DNA from: JBJXGE01 sp046154185
GTDB taxonomy: Bacteria > Planctomycetota > UBA8108 > UBA1146 > JAJFFE01
DNA: 52,738 nucleotides
Assembly: GCA_046154185.1 (NCBI GenBank)
Contig: JBJXGE010000027.1
Location: 1-52,738 of the forward strand
Direction: 5' to 3'
The notes under the pieces are model-generated. The model was not told the DNA's origin, searched no databases, and worked only from the letters and a program-made list of their open reading frames with translations. Of this stretch, positions 8,269 to 16,945 are shown piece by piece (positions within the stretch are counted from its first letter, which is position 1; every line of letters begins with the position of its first letter). A program made the position numbers and the translations under genes.

Positions 8269-10218
8269 GTGACTACAGCGAGTGCTGCGACGACCGGCGA
8301 TTCCGAGGCGAAGCGGTTCCCACCTGGCATCCCGTATATCGTCGGCAACGAGGGCGCCGAGCGATTCAGCTATTACGGCATGCGCGCGATCCTGAAGACC
8401 TATCTCGCCGCGCTCTATCTCAAGATGGTTGTAGTCGCTGACCCGAATGTGACGGGCGAAGCGCTGGAGGCCGCAACAAAGGCGGCGAGTAGCAAGGCGA
8501 CAGCGGTAACGCACCTCTTCATGGCCGGCGTCTACGCGTTTCCGATGATCGGCGCCTTGATGGCGGATCGACTGCTCGGCAAGTATCCCGTGATCTTCTG
8601 GCTCTCACTCGTTTACTGTGCGGGGCACGGATTGCTCGCGATCGCAGGCAGGTTCGAGGTACTCGGAAACTACGGTTACGCGGAGTACGGCTTCTACTGC
8701 GGGTTGGTTCTCATCGCCATTGGTTCCGGTGGTATCAAGCCCTGCGTTTCGGCAAACGTCGGCGATCAGTTTACGGAGAAGAATAAGGGACTTGTCACCA
8801 AGGTCTTTCAGATCTTTTATTTCATCATCAACTTCGGCTCGTTCTTCTCGACGCTCCTCATTCCGTTTCTCAAAGATGAGTTCGGTCCAGAAGTCGCCTT
8901 CGGCGTACCGGGGATCGTGATGGGCGTCGCGGCCATCGTGTTTTGGATGGGACGAAATCGATTTGTTCGCGTTCAACCGAAACCCGGCGGGGCGCTCGGC
9001 TTGCTCGATACGCTGATCTCAACACTCTTTTTCTCGCCGGTCATCGCGATCATCGCGGCCGTTTTCGTCGTCAGCGATGGGTACAAAGCGCCGGCGAAGG
9101 AAGCTCTGAGCAATGCGCAGTACTACTCCCAGTACGTGAGCACATACGTGTCGTACCTCGCTGAGCACGCCTGGCCGATCTTCGCGATCTCCGCCGGTCT
9201 CGTCGCGCTCGGCGCAGCATTGTTTGTTATTCGCCAGCGCAAGCAGCAGGACACTGGGTTTCTTGCGATGCTCCTCTACGCAGTTCAACATCGACACGAG
9301 CGTCAGCCAGGAGAGCCGTTCTTCGGCCCGGTCCGCAGAAAATTTGGTGACGAAGCTGCCGAGGGGCCGCCGGCTGTTTTTCGCATTTGCACAGTTTTCT
9401 CGATGATCAGCGTTTTCTGGGCGCTTTTCGATCAGCACGCGTCGACTTGGATCACGCAAGCGCAACGGATGAACCTGGATCTCACTGTGCCGCGCGCACT
9501 CAATGTGTTCAGCTTCTGGGGGACGTTGGCTCTGTCCCTGTATGGCGGCGTCTGGCTTTTCCTGTGGATCAGCAATATCCGTGTTCCGAAGCTTGTGACT
9601 TGGTCGGTGCTCGGGGGCATTATGGGTGTCGGGTGTTTGTGCGGCTTAGCGGATTTGTTTGACCCGGTTTGGGTCGAACGAACGCTGAAGGCCGAACAGA
9701 TCAGCGCGCTCAATCCTTTGATGGTGATGCTCATCATCCCAGGGCTAAACGTCCTCCTTTACAATCCGCTGGAAAAGCGGGGCATCACCATCAAGCCGCT
9801 CCAGAAGATGACCGTTGGCTTGTTTCTCTCCGCCGCGGCCTTTGCGATCGCCGCGATTCTGCAAGCTCAGATCGAAACGGCGCACGCTGCGGACGGCGCG
9901 AAAGTGCATGTTCTGTGGCAAACAGTCCAATATCTCATAATGACGACCGCCGAAGTTCTCGTGAGCGTGACGGGTCTCGAATTCGCTTACACGCAAGCGC
10001 CGCGTGCGATGAAGAGCACGATCATGGGGTTTTGGCTGTTGTGCGTGACTTTCGGCAACGTCTTGGTCGCGTTCCTAGCCCCGCTCGAGACCATCATGGA
10101 ACTCTCACAGTTCTTCTGGGTCTTTACCGGTCTCATGACCGCGGGTGCGGCGATTTTTTCCGTGCTCGCCTACTTCTACAAAGGCAAGACCTACATGCAG
10201 GGAGCCGCGGCCCACTAG
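8269..10218 (+). CDS. POT/PTR family proton-coupled oligopeptide transporter
   Basis: A 649-residue major-facilitator protein of the POT (PTR2) family, which imports di- and tripeptides with protons. The signature E28-G-A-E-R-F-S-Y-Y-G of helix 1 is intact, followed by MRAIL. The loop segment GSGGIKPCVSANVGDQF is the second family signature. About 12 to 14 hydrophobic helices are present, and the protein is longer than the 500-residue bacterial minimum because of long internal loops (about 265-340), as in planctomycete and eukaryote-like members. The start is the GTG with the strong ribosome site. It is divergent from the GTPase pair (167 bp apart) and convergent with the EamA gene. Confidence 0.92.
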   Translation: MTTASAATTGDSEAKRFPPGIPYIVGNEGAERFSYYGMRAILKTYLAALYLKMVVVADPNVTGEALEAATKAASSKATAVTHLFMAGVYAFPMIGALMADRLLGKYPVIFWLSLVYCAGHGLLAIAGRFEVLGNYGYAEYGFYCGLVLIAIGSGGIKPCVSANVGDQFTEKNKGLVTKVFQIFYFIINFGSFFSTLLIPFLKDEFGPEVAFGVPGIVMGVAAIVFWMGRNRFVRVQPKPGGALGLLDTLISTLFFSPVIAIIAAVFVVSDGYKAPAKEALSNAQYYSQYVSTYVSYLAEHAWPIFAISAGLVALGAALFVIRQRKQQDTGFLAMLLYAVQHRHERQPGEPFFGPVRRKFGDEAAEGPPAVFRICTVFSMISVFWALFDQHASTWITQAQRMNLDLTVPRALNVFSFWGTLALSLYGGVWLFLWISNIRVPKLVTWSVLGGIMGVGCLCGLADLFDPVWVERTLKAEQISALNPLMVMLIIPGLNVLLYNPLEKRGITIKPLQKMTVGLFLSAAAFAIAAILQAQIETAHAADGAKVHVLWQTVQYLIMTTAEVLVSVTGLEFAYTQAPRAMKSTIMGFWLLCVTFGNVLVAFLAPLETIMELSQFFWVFTGLMTAGAAIFSVLAYFYKGKTYMQGAAAH

Positions 10219-10237
10219 TCCTCGGTGTGCACACGCC

Positions 10238-10264
10238 GCGGACGGGATCAGTTCGCCCGTCCGC
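10238..10264. other. GC-rich hairpin at a convergent gene junction
   Basis: A 9-bp perfect stem (10238-10246 with 10256-10264) with a 9-nt loop lies between the stop of the transporter and overlaps the end of the convergent EamA gene. There is no T tract on either strand, so a classical terminator is not shown; it may slow or protect both 3' ends. Confidence 0.35.
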
Positions 10265-11207
10265 CGCCGGACACGATCCACACGCCGGCGAGCGCGATCA
10301 GCGCGCCGGCGACGGCGCGCCAACTCACGCGCGTGCCATGGCAATAGCGCACGAGCGGTAGCACGAAAACCGGCGCGAGCGATGTGCACGTCGTGGCGAC
10401 CGCGACCGGCGCGTACTTGAACGCAGTGAGGCTTAACCAGATTCCGCCATAGGTGCCAACGAGTGCGGCGGCGCTGACGCGAAACGCGAGGGACGCGGGG
10501 CGCAGCGAGCGGGCCCACGACGCGAGTTCGCGCGTCATGAGACCGAGCGCAAGTCCGCACAAGCTCGCGCAGCCGATGCGCAGAAAGCTCGCTTCGAGCG
10601 CCGCGAGTTCGGGCCGCGCCGCGTCGATGGCGATACCGGGAAAACTCTCCGCGTTCATGCCGAGTTTCGAGAATGCGGCGCCGAGCGCTTGGCAGAGCGC
10701 CGCCGAGAGACCGAATGCCAGGCCACGGCGCGCCGATCCCGGGTAGAGTCCCGGTCGCTCGTCGACGACGGTGCGTTCGCGAATCACCCAGGCGATTCCA
10801 TTCAAAGTCACCATCATGCCGACCGCCGTGTAGAGATCCATCGCCTCGCCGAGAAAAAACCAGCCCGACACCGCACCGAGTGGCGGCACTGTCATCGCTA
10901 CGAGCAACGCGCGCCGCGGTCCGAGTATTTGTATGCAGCGGAAATAACAGTAGTCGCCGATGAAGAGCCCCGACACCGCGCTCAACGCGAGCCAACACCA
11001 CGCATGCGGCGCGTAATGAAATATCGCCGCGCCACTCGCGACTGCACCGACGGCGAGCGTCCCAAACAACAGCAGCGTCGAAAGCGAGTTCTTGAAAAAA
11101 TTGAGCGCCGCCGCGCGAATCGGCGCGCGGCTGAATACGAGACTCGCTCCCGCCCAGCTCAAGGCGGCGAGCACGCCGGAAATCTCGCCTACATATTGTT
11201 GCCACAT
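10248..11207 (-). CDS. EamA/DMT-family transporter
   Basis: A 319-residue membrane protein with about ten hydrophobic helices arranged as two EamA halves. The half boundaries are marked by FFLGEAMDLYTAVGMMVTLNGI near residue 120-140 and by the final SWRAVAGALIALAGVWIV. This is the usual drug/metabolite transporter layout, generally exporters of amino acids or small metabolites; the substrate is not evident. AAGGAAG lies eight bases before ATG 11207. It starts 34 bp after the MutS-like gene and is probably the last gene of the five-gene operon that begins at 15417. Confidence 0.85.
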   Translation of the reverse strand: MWQQYVGEISGVLAALSWAGASLVFSRAPIRAAALNFFKNSLSTLLLFGTLAVGAVASGAAIFHYAPHAWCWLALSAVSGLFIGDYCYFRCIQILGPRRALLVAMTVPPLGAVSGWFFLGEAMDLYTAVGMMVTLNGIAWVIRERTVVDERPGLYPGSARRGLAFGLSAALCQALGAAFSKLGMNAESFPGIAIDAARPELAALEASFLRIGCASLCGLALGLMTRELASWARSLRPASLAFRVSAAALVGTYGGIWLSLTAFKYAPVAVATTCTSLAPVFVLPLVRYCHGTRVSWRAVAGALIALAGVWIVSGGGRAN

Positions 11208-11241
11208 GATCGACGCTTCCTTCGCGTGCGGTCGAATAGCG

Positions 11242-13146
11242 TTACGAGGCGGGGGAGTCGAGTTCTCTCACCGCGGCACGAGCGCGCTCGATGAGCGGCG
11301 CCGGGAAACCGGTGGCTTCGAGGACGCGAATAGCGTTTCGCGACGTCGCGCGACCGTCTTCGAGTTTGTAGTCGAACGCGAGCGCGCCGGTCGCGACGCG
11401 TTCGGAGAAGTGGCCGTTGCGAACTGTCGTGTGCTTCGCGTCCTCGACGCGGCGTGCGAGGCGATCGTCGTGCGTCGCGAGTAAGACCAGCGCGCCGGCC
11501 TCGCGCAGTTCTTCGATGAGTGCCCAGGCGATGCCGAAGCGCTCGGTCGCGTTCGTGCCGCGAAAAAGTTCGTCGAAGATCGCCAGCAGAAACTTGTCGT
11601 CGCGGGCGGCACGCAGGATTGCGTGGATGCGCTCGACTTCGACTTGGAAGTAGCTCTTACCGTCGTCGAGACTGTCGCGCAGATTGACGTCGGTCGCGAT
11701 GCGAAGCGGCGTGAGTTTGAAACGCGCCGCGCAGACTGCCGCGCCGCAGCACGCGAGCAACACGTTGACGCCGACCGCGCGCAAATAGGTCGACTTGCCC
11801 GCCATGTTGGAGCCGGTAATCACCAAGATTCGTTGATTCGCCGTCAGCTGGATTGGATTCCCGACTCGCGTGGAGGCCGCGAGGAGCGGATGCTGCACAT
11901 CTTGCGCTTCGACGAACGGTGTCGGCGCGGCGCAAACCTCCGGCAAGCGAAAACCGCGGCGCTCCGCGAGCGCGCAACTGAGCGAGAGCAGCGCTTCGAC
12001 TTCGCCGATCGCGCTCAAAGCGCGTTCGATCGTCGCGCGATGCTGAACGATCGCGCGTTCGGCACGCGGCAGCGCGCGCAGCTCGAAGAGTGTGAGCAAG
12101 TTCAAGAGTTCGAAGAACGCGCCGTATTCGTGAAGTTCCAAAAAGTATAGTTGGCGGCCGAGCGTGCGCGCTGGTCCTTCGCAGGCGGCAACCGCGTTAG
12201 TGACACTCGTCCATTCCGCGCCCGGGATCTCGTTGGCACGCAGCGCATCGCCGAGTTTCGGAATGACGCGTGCGGCCGGCGCGAGTCGTGCGATGCGATC
12301 GCGCGCCGGATTCGACTGACGCGCGCACGCACCGACGAGCACGACATTGCAACACACGCCGAGAATTACCGCGAACAACACGACCGGCCAGAAGGTGGGC
12401 CACCAGACACCTGTGACCACGAGCAAGATCGCGAACAGCGGAACAAGAGTGCCGAGTGCATCGGCAACGAATTGCAGCAGGCGTCGCTCGGCGAACTCGA
12501 CCGGCCGGCGCAGCGTCGCGGGCGCGCTCTCGAGCGGCGTCGTGCGAAGTTCCAAAAGCGCCGCGAGCAGCGCGCGCCGTTTTGCATCCGCTTGCGCCAA
12601 TGCTGCGACGGCACGCTGACGTTCGGCAATCGATTCGATCGAGAGGAGCGGATGGCTCAATAAGTACGCGAGCCGTCGCGCGCCAAACCAGCTCGACGAC
12701 GTATCGAGCAGTCCAAACAGCGAGTGCGGTCCGCTGAGCACCATCAAGTCATCGATCGCGCCCTCGTCGAGCGCGTAAGTTGCGCCGTCGGAGGAGTGGA
12801 CGTTCTCGCCCCGCGTGAGCGGGCTCTCCGCGTTTTGCGCGCGCGGCGCCGCGCGACTGGGCGCTCGATCTTCGCGCCGCGCATCCTCTTCTTCATGCAG
12901 CAGCAGCTCGTGTCGCACGCGCGCGAGCTGCCGATCCGTGCGTTGATGGAGCACGATCAATACTGGAAAAATCGCGACGAGCGGCGCGCTCACCGACCAC
13001 AAAAGCCAAGGCGTGGCGATCGCCCCGAGTCCGGCCGCAAGCGCAATGAGAAAAACCCACAAGCGCAGCGCCACCCACCGGCGTGCCGTCGCCGTGAGCC
13101 GGGTCGCGTTCGCGCGCAACTCGCCGAGTTCCGCTTGTTCTGACAT
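11242..13146 (-). CDS. membrane-embedded MutS-like ATPase
   Basis: A 634-residue MutS homologue with no mismatch-recognition domain. Predicted membrane spans lie at about residues 27-47, 50-68, 231-248 and 251-273. The MutS core helices fill about 280-400. The MutS-type ATPase follows: Walker A GSNMAGKST at 445-453, the signature LRDSLDDGKSYFQVEVERI near 489-507, and Walker B LLAIFDE with D525-E526, then TNATERFGIA and the ATHD switch at 557-560. The ATPase is therefore intact. Known MutS-related proteins with membrane helices exist in several phyla but their role is not settled. ATG 13146 lies 14 bp after the UbiA stop. Confidence 0.85.
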   Translation of the reverse strand: MSEQAELGELRANATRLTATARRWVALRLWVFLIALAAGLGAIATPWLLWSVSAPLVAIFPVLIVLHQRTDRQLARVRHELLLHEEEDARREDRAPSRAAPRAQNAESPLTRGENVHSSDGATYALDEGAIDDLMVLSGPHSLFGLLDTSSSWFGARRLAYLLSHPLLSIESIAERQRAVAALAQADAKRRALLAALLELRTTPLESAPATLRRPVEFAERRLLQFVADALGTLVPLFAILLVVTGVWWPTFWPVVLFAVILGVCCNVVLVGACARQSNPARDRIARLAPAARVIPKLGDALRANEIPGAEWTSVTNAVAACEGPARTLGRQLYFLELHEYGAFFELLNLLTLFELRALPRAERAIVQHRATIERALSAIGEVEALLSLSCALAERRGFRLPEVCAAPTPFVEAQDVQHPLLAASTRVGNPIQLTANQRILVITGSNMAGKSTYLRAVGVNVLLACCGAAVCAARFKLTPLRIATDVNLRDSLDDGKSYFQVEVERIHAILRAARDDKFLLAIFDELFRGTNATERFGIAWALIEELREAGALVLLATHDDRLARRVEDAKHTTVRNGHFSERVATGALAFDYKLEDGRATSRNAIRVLEATGFPAPLIERARAAVRELDSPAS

Positions 13147-13160
13147 CCGGACTCGGCTTT

Positions 13161-14027
13161 CTATTCGCGCAAGACGCTCAACATCATCGCGGCCATGAGC
13201 GTGACGCTGACGATGCCGTTGACGGTAAAGAACGCGCGGTTGACGCGTGTGAGGTCGCTTGGTCGCACGAGCCAGTGCTCGTAAGCGAGGAGGAGTTGCA
13301 CGACGAACGCGGCGGCGAGGAACACAAAGCCGAGCGCCGCCTGCCACCACAACAAGTACAGAAGTAGCGTCATGATGAAGTGGAGCGCCGCCGAGACCCG
13401 CAACGCGATCTGCACACCGAGTCGCGCCGGAATCGAGCGCAGCCCGTGCGCGCGATCGAACTCCGCGTCGAGGCACGCATAGAGGATGTCGAAGCCCGCG
13501 GTCCAAGTGAGGACGATCGCCGCGACGAGCCAAGGTGTCGTGCTGTTCAGCGCGTCCGTGATTGCGACCCAAGCGCCGAGCGGCGCGATCGCGAGCGCGA
13601 TTCCGAGGACGACGTGACACCAGAGCGTGAAGCGCTTCGTCCACGAATAGCCGAGCACGACGAGGAGCGCGAGCGGCGATAATTGGAATGCAAGTGGGTT
13701 GATCCACGCGGCGGTCGCGAGAAACCCAATCGCCGCCGCCGCCGCCGCGCCGGCGACAAACATCGGGCTTAGGTCGCCGCGCGGCAACGCGCGCGTCTGC
13801 GTGCGCGGATTCGCGGCGTCGATGCGTCGATCAACAAATCGGTTGCACGCCATCGCCGCCGTGCGCGCGCACAAAACCGCGAGCACGATTTTGCCGAGCA
13901 CGCTCCAGTCCGGTAGGCCACGCGCTGCAAGAAACGCAGCGCCGAGCGCGAAAGGCAGCGCAAACAAGGTGTGGCTGACCTTGATCATCTCGAAGAACGT
14001 GACCGTGCGATGCGCGAGACGACTCAA
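13161..14027 (-). CDS. UbiA-family prenyltransferase (MqnP/UbiA-like)
   Basis: A 288-residue membrane prenyltransferase that joins a polyprenyl chain to an aromatic acid in quinone synthesis. The first Mg-diphosphate motif is N62-x3-D66-x3-D70 and the second is D187-x3-D191 within LDAEFDRAHGLRSIP. About eight membrane helices are visible. The opening FFEMIKVSHTLFALPFALGAA is typical of the ubiA_other/MqnP branch linked to the futalosine menaquinone route. The start is a TTG overlapping the UbiX stop as TTGA; ATG 13988 (MIKVSH) is a possible later start. It is coupled to UbiX and followed by the MutS-like gene. Confidence 0.87.
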   Translation of the reverse strand: MSRLAHRTVTFFEMIKVSHTLFALPFALGAAFLAARGLPDWSVLGKIVLAVLCARTAAMACNRFVDRRIDAANPRTQTRALPRGDLSPMFVAGAAAAAAIGFLATAAWINPLAFQLSPLALLVVLGYSWTKRFTLWCHVVLGIALAIAPLGAWVAITDALNSTTPWLVAAIVLTWTAGFDILYACLDAEFDRAHGLRSIPARLGVQIALRVSAALHFIMTLLLYLLWWQAALGFVFLAAAFVVQLLLAYEHWLVRPSDLTRVNRAFFTVNGIVSVTLMAAMMLSVLRE

Positions 14028-14629
14028 CTGGGCGGGTTTCCGGCGGCGGTTTCTCCCCAGCGCGGAGCCAATTCGTTGGCGACGCCGAGATGGTCGAGGA
14101 CGCGCGCCAACACGAACCGCACTTGGTCAAGGACGCTGTCGCCCGGCTTTTGATAGAAAGTGAGGACTGGCGGAATCACGATCGCACCGGCCTCCGCGGC
14201 GGTCAGTAAGTTGCGCAGGTGAATCGTCGAGAGCGGCGCCTCGCGCGGCGCAATTACGAGCGGGCGGCGTTCCTTGAGCATCACTTCGGCGCCGCGCCGC
14301 AGCAGGTTGTCGGAAATTCCGCTCGCGATCGCACCGACCGTCGACATCGAGCAGGGGACGATCGCCATGCCCGCGAAGCGCGCGCTGCCGCTCGCAAACG
14401 GCGCCGAAAAATCTTTCTCGCCCCATTCGCGAAGGCGCTCGTGAGTGAGACCCGGAATGACTCCGTGCGCGCCGCCGACCGGCGGACCGAGTTCTTCCGC
14501 GATCACGATGCGCCCCGCGCGCGAGGCGGTCAGATGCACTTCGCAACCGGCCGCGAGGAGCGCGCGCGTGAGTTCGCGCGCGAGGATCGCTCCGCTCGCG
14601 CCGGTGATTCCCAAGGCAATGCGTTTCAA
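14024..14629 (-). CDS. ubiX: UbiX-family flavin prenyltransferase
   Basis: A 201-residue UbiX protein, which makes prenylated FMN for UbiD-type decarboxylases. The N-terminal KRIALGITGASGA aligns with the family start, giving an initiator at TTG 14629. Family signatures PCSMSTVGAIASGISDNLL, LKERRPLVIAPREAPLS and PPVLTFYQKP are all present. GGAAGG is eight bases upstream, and the TTG overlaps the TGA of the preceding gene as TTGA, which strongly supports this start over the longer frame to 15067. With UbiA next door it suggests menaquinone synthesis; the UbiD partner is not in the window. Confidence 0.92.
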   Translation of the reverse strand: MKRIALGITGASGAILARELTRALLAAGCEVHLTASRAGRIVIAEELGPPVGGAHGVIPGLTHERLREWGEKDFSAPFASGSARFAGMAIVPCSMSTVGAIASGISDNLLRRGAEVMLKERRPLVIAPREAPLSTIHLRNLLTAAEAGAIVIPPVLTFYQKPGDSVLDQVRFVLARVLDHLGVANELAPRWGETAAGNPPS

Positions 14630-15417
14630 GACGCGCCCTTCCACCAATCGCGGGCGACGAGCTCCGCGAGCCACGAAAGTCGGTTTTGGCGCTCGACACG
14701 ATCGTTCAAGATGTTGCCTTCGATGCTGCCGTCGCGCCAAAACTCCGCGAGCGCCGGCGAGCACTTGCCCGCGCCGAGTGCCGCCACGAGATCGTGCTGG
14801 AAATGCAGCCACGCGTCCAGAGCGCTCGCGGCTCCGCGCGCGCGATAGTTGAGGAAACGCGTGGCGGGTGTGAAGTCCAGAATGTCGACCGGCTCGCGGA
14901 GCACGACGCAGAGACTTGCGGCTTGCAGCGAAAACTTCGCGGGACCGAGCGCGTCGCGCTGTCGCGCAATTGGTCCGCGCGCCGTCGCGAGGAGCGGCGC
15001 TATAGCTTCGACGAGAGTTGGAAGGTTCGAATCGATGACCTCGCCTTCCACCAGGAGCAGCGCGCACGCGACTGTGTCGAGCGCCAGTTCCTCAGCGCCG
15101 TCGCGTGTCGTCAATTGCAAGTGGGTTATCTCGCCCTCGACGGTTCGCACTTGGCGCACGTCGGGCGTGCCGATCGGACCGCCGTCGCTCGGCACCACGA
15201 GCGGCTCGACTCCGGCTCCGATGAGCGCTGCACGCACCGCGTCTAAGTGCTCGACGTTGAGTTCGCGAACCAGCCAACCACCACCCGTGCGCACGTCGAT
15301 CGCGAGATTGGTGAGGTGCTTCGATGACCATGGCTGCAGCGCTTCCGCGCAGCGTCGCGCATCGATCTCAACGCCGGGCGGCGCGAGCAAGTGCACACGG
15401 TCGAATCCTGAACTCAT
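14626..15417 (-). CDS. uncharacterised protein coupled to UbiX
   Basis: A 263-residue soluble-looking protein that I do not recognise. It opens MSSGFDRVHLLAPPGVEID and has no signal peptide or membrane span. Segments LNVEHLDAVRAALIGAGVEPLVVPSDG and LQLTTRDGAEELALDTVACALLLVEGE look like alternating alpha/beta structure. The C-terminal 100 residues (about 160-263) are mainly helical, with several aromatic residues near the end (WRDGSIEGNILNDRVERQNR). It starts at ATG 15417 and its stop overlaps the TTG start of UbiX, so it is the first gene of the operon and is made together with the prenyltransferases. A role in quinone chemistry or its control is possible but unproven. Confidence 0.8.
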   Translation of the reverse strand: MSSGFDRVHLLAPPGVEIDARRCAEALQPWSSKHLTNLAIDVRTGGGWLVRELNVEHLDAVRAALIGAGVEPLVVPSDGGPIGTPDVRQVRTVEGEITHLQLTTRDGAEELALDTVACALLLVEGEVIDSNLPTLVEAIAPLLATARGPIARQRDALGPAKFSLQAASLCVVLREPVDILDFTPATRFLNYRARGAASALDAWLHFQHDLVAALGAGKCSPALAEFWRDGSIEGNILNDRVERQNRLSWLAELVARDWWKGAS

Positions 15418-15783
15418 GCGCGCCGCGACCTAACATCTAGACTTCAATCCGGAGTGGCGGAGTGGCCTCCCGAGAGATTGCAGATTCTACGCCAGTGTGC
15501 TCGTGCCGACAGTGTCACGGGAAAAATCGAAGCGGGGCCATTGGGCAAATTCGATCAACGTCTCCGTCCGCGTCGAAGCCTGCAACTCGCCGCGCCGATC
15601 AAGACGCCGGCGGGATTGATTGCGAGCATTGAAGCCCGGCGACGTTTTGCCTCGCAAAATCTACAGCGTCGCGTCCGTCGCCGAGTTCGCCGCCATCTTC
15701 ACTGCTGCCAGCGAAGAGTTTGCGCGCCTTGAAATCGCGGCGATGGGTCGCGATCGCAGTCTCGAGGATCCTTTCGCGTTTGG
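15418..15783. other. 366-bp gap with a doubtful 55-codon ORF
   Basis: No certain gene is seen here. On the plus strand a TTG-initiated ORF at 15620-15787 could encode 55 residues that look protein-like (KIYSVASVAEFAAIFTAASE, ending RDRSLEDPFAFG); it has no clear ribosome site and ends inside the last codons of the convergent protease gene. A plus-strand ORF at 15454-15732 in another frame is arginine-rich and unconvincing. On the minus strand this gap must contain the promoter of the quinone operon if it is not read through from the protease gene; a TAGAAT hexamer occurs but its nearest GTGACA is 23 bp away, too far for a normal promoter. Confidence 0.3.
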
Positions 15784-16896
15784 CTAAAACGTCAGTGCGA
15801 TGTTTAGCTCTTTCTCGATGGTGGCAATCGGTGTCGCAAACGTGAGCGTATCGTTGGCAGCGACTAAGAGTCCGACCGCGGTGTAGTCAATATCACTCAC
15901 GACGAGCGCGCCACTGTCGCCTCCTTGAGCCGTCATCGTGATCGAAAATTGATCATTCAGGATGACCGAGAATCCCCAAAAGGGGAGCAGGATGCTGATC
16001 CATTCGTGAAAGACAGAACCGGAGGTCTTTGATGTCGTCGCGCCGATAGCCGACACTGGCTGATTTTGGACGTGCCTCGAAGTCCCGCGCACGTTGCCGA
16101 TCCCCGGTAAACGGGGATCAAAGGCGACATCGTTATTGACCTCAGCGATCGCGGCGTCGCACAGCATGGGGCCGCCGCCACCGTTGGTAGGAAGCTCCGT
16201 GCCCCTGATCAAGCAAAAACTAGCGACTGAGTTTTGGGGACCGCCAAATCCACTCCCCGGTTGAACGACCTGCCCACGATCCAGCGGATTCGAGCTCATA
16301 TCGCCGAGCACATGGTAGGCGCTGAGAACGTAGACTCCGCTAGTAAGCGGCGCGATATTGTATGGCCGGCAAAGACAAGCGATCGTGCCGCCGGAGTTTG
16401 TCTGGTGTCCGATACTTGTCCCAGGAGTGATGATTCGAGACGGTTGGACGTCGACCAGGTAGCCTTCGACGCTCAGCGCCGAGCCGTTCGCTTGCAACGG
16501 TCGCGCGAGCGGCCGCTGAATCACGGAGGTAGGAACCCCGTGATACTCGAAAGGGAGCGGCTCAAAGTCTCGCAGGTGCTCAGGCAAGCGGCCGCGGCGT
16601 TCGGCAAGTCGCCTCAGTGAATCGGGCGGGCGCTGCGTCACATAGAGCCGGATCGAAACCTCGTCAGTCTCCAGGCCATCGACGACGCGATGCCCGAGCC
16701 CGACGGCGTGCACCAGCGACATCTGCCGAATCGCGTACTCGAGCTGGCTTGAGTACTCGAGCGGCGGCTGGCGCGCTCCCGATTCCCCAACTCGCTGAGA
16801 TGCATCAACATACTTCTGAGTGCGATTCAAGAACTCCTCGCTTGCCGCCCGGTACGCGGCGAGTTGATCGTTCGTGAATTCCAACTTAGTAGCCAT
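15784..16896 (-). CDS. trypsin-like serine protease
   Basis: A 370-residue protein. The C-terminal two thirds is a chymotrypsin-fold protease with a complete triad: H195 (SAYHVLGD), D247 (CDAAIAEV) and S328 (GGDSGALV). The first 40 residues are a charged helix and residues 45-125 form a separate domain (LEYAIRQMSLVHAVGLG, EVSIRLYVTQRP). That layout recalls plant NAL1-type proteases and their bacterial relatives; this is recollection of style, not a search result. There is no signal peptide, so it may stay in the cytoplasm. It is the last gene of a kinase/secreted protein/protease cassette, 49 bp after its neighbour. The target is unknown. Confidence 0.82.
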   Translation of the reverse strand: MATKLEFTNDQLAAYRAASEEFLNRTQKYVDASQRVGESGARQPPLEYSSQLEYAIRQMSLVHAVGLGHRVVDGLETDEVSIRLYVTQRPPDSLRRLAERRGRLPEHLRDFEPLPFEYHGVPTSVIQRPLARPLQANGSALSVEGYLVDVQPSRIITPGTSIGHQTNSGGTIACLCRPYNIAPLTSGVYVLSAYHVLGDMSSNPLDRGQVVQPGSGFGGPQNSVASFCLIRGTELPTNGGGGPMLCDAAIAEVNNDVAFDPRLPGIGNVRGTSRHVQNQPVSAIGATTSKTSGSVFHEWISILLPFWGFSVILNDQFSITMTAQGGDSGALVVSDIDYTAVGLLVAANDTLTFATPIATIEKELNIALTF

Positions 16897-16945
16897 GAAC
16901 GAAGACCCTTCCCTTCCAAGTTCACGCGAATTGAGCGCGGCTTAG

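Noticed and set aside
15440..15530. tRNA-Ser/Leu-like 5' end (GGAGTGGCGGAGTGG)
   Set aside because: There is no anticodon arm, no T-loop GTTCGA-type sequence at the right distance and no acceptor pairing. No tRNA was found anywhere in the window.
15418..15783. Promoter from GTGACA and TAGAAT on the minus strand
   Set aside because: The two hexamers are 23 bp apart, well beyond the 16-19 bp range, and the closer -35 candidate is poor.
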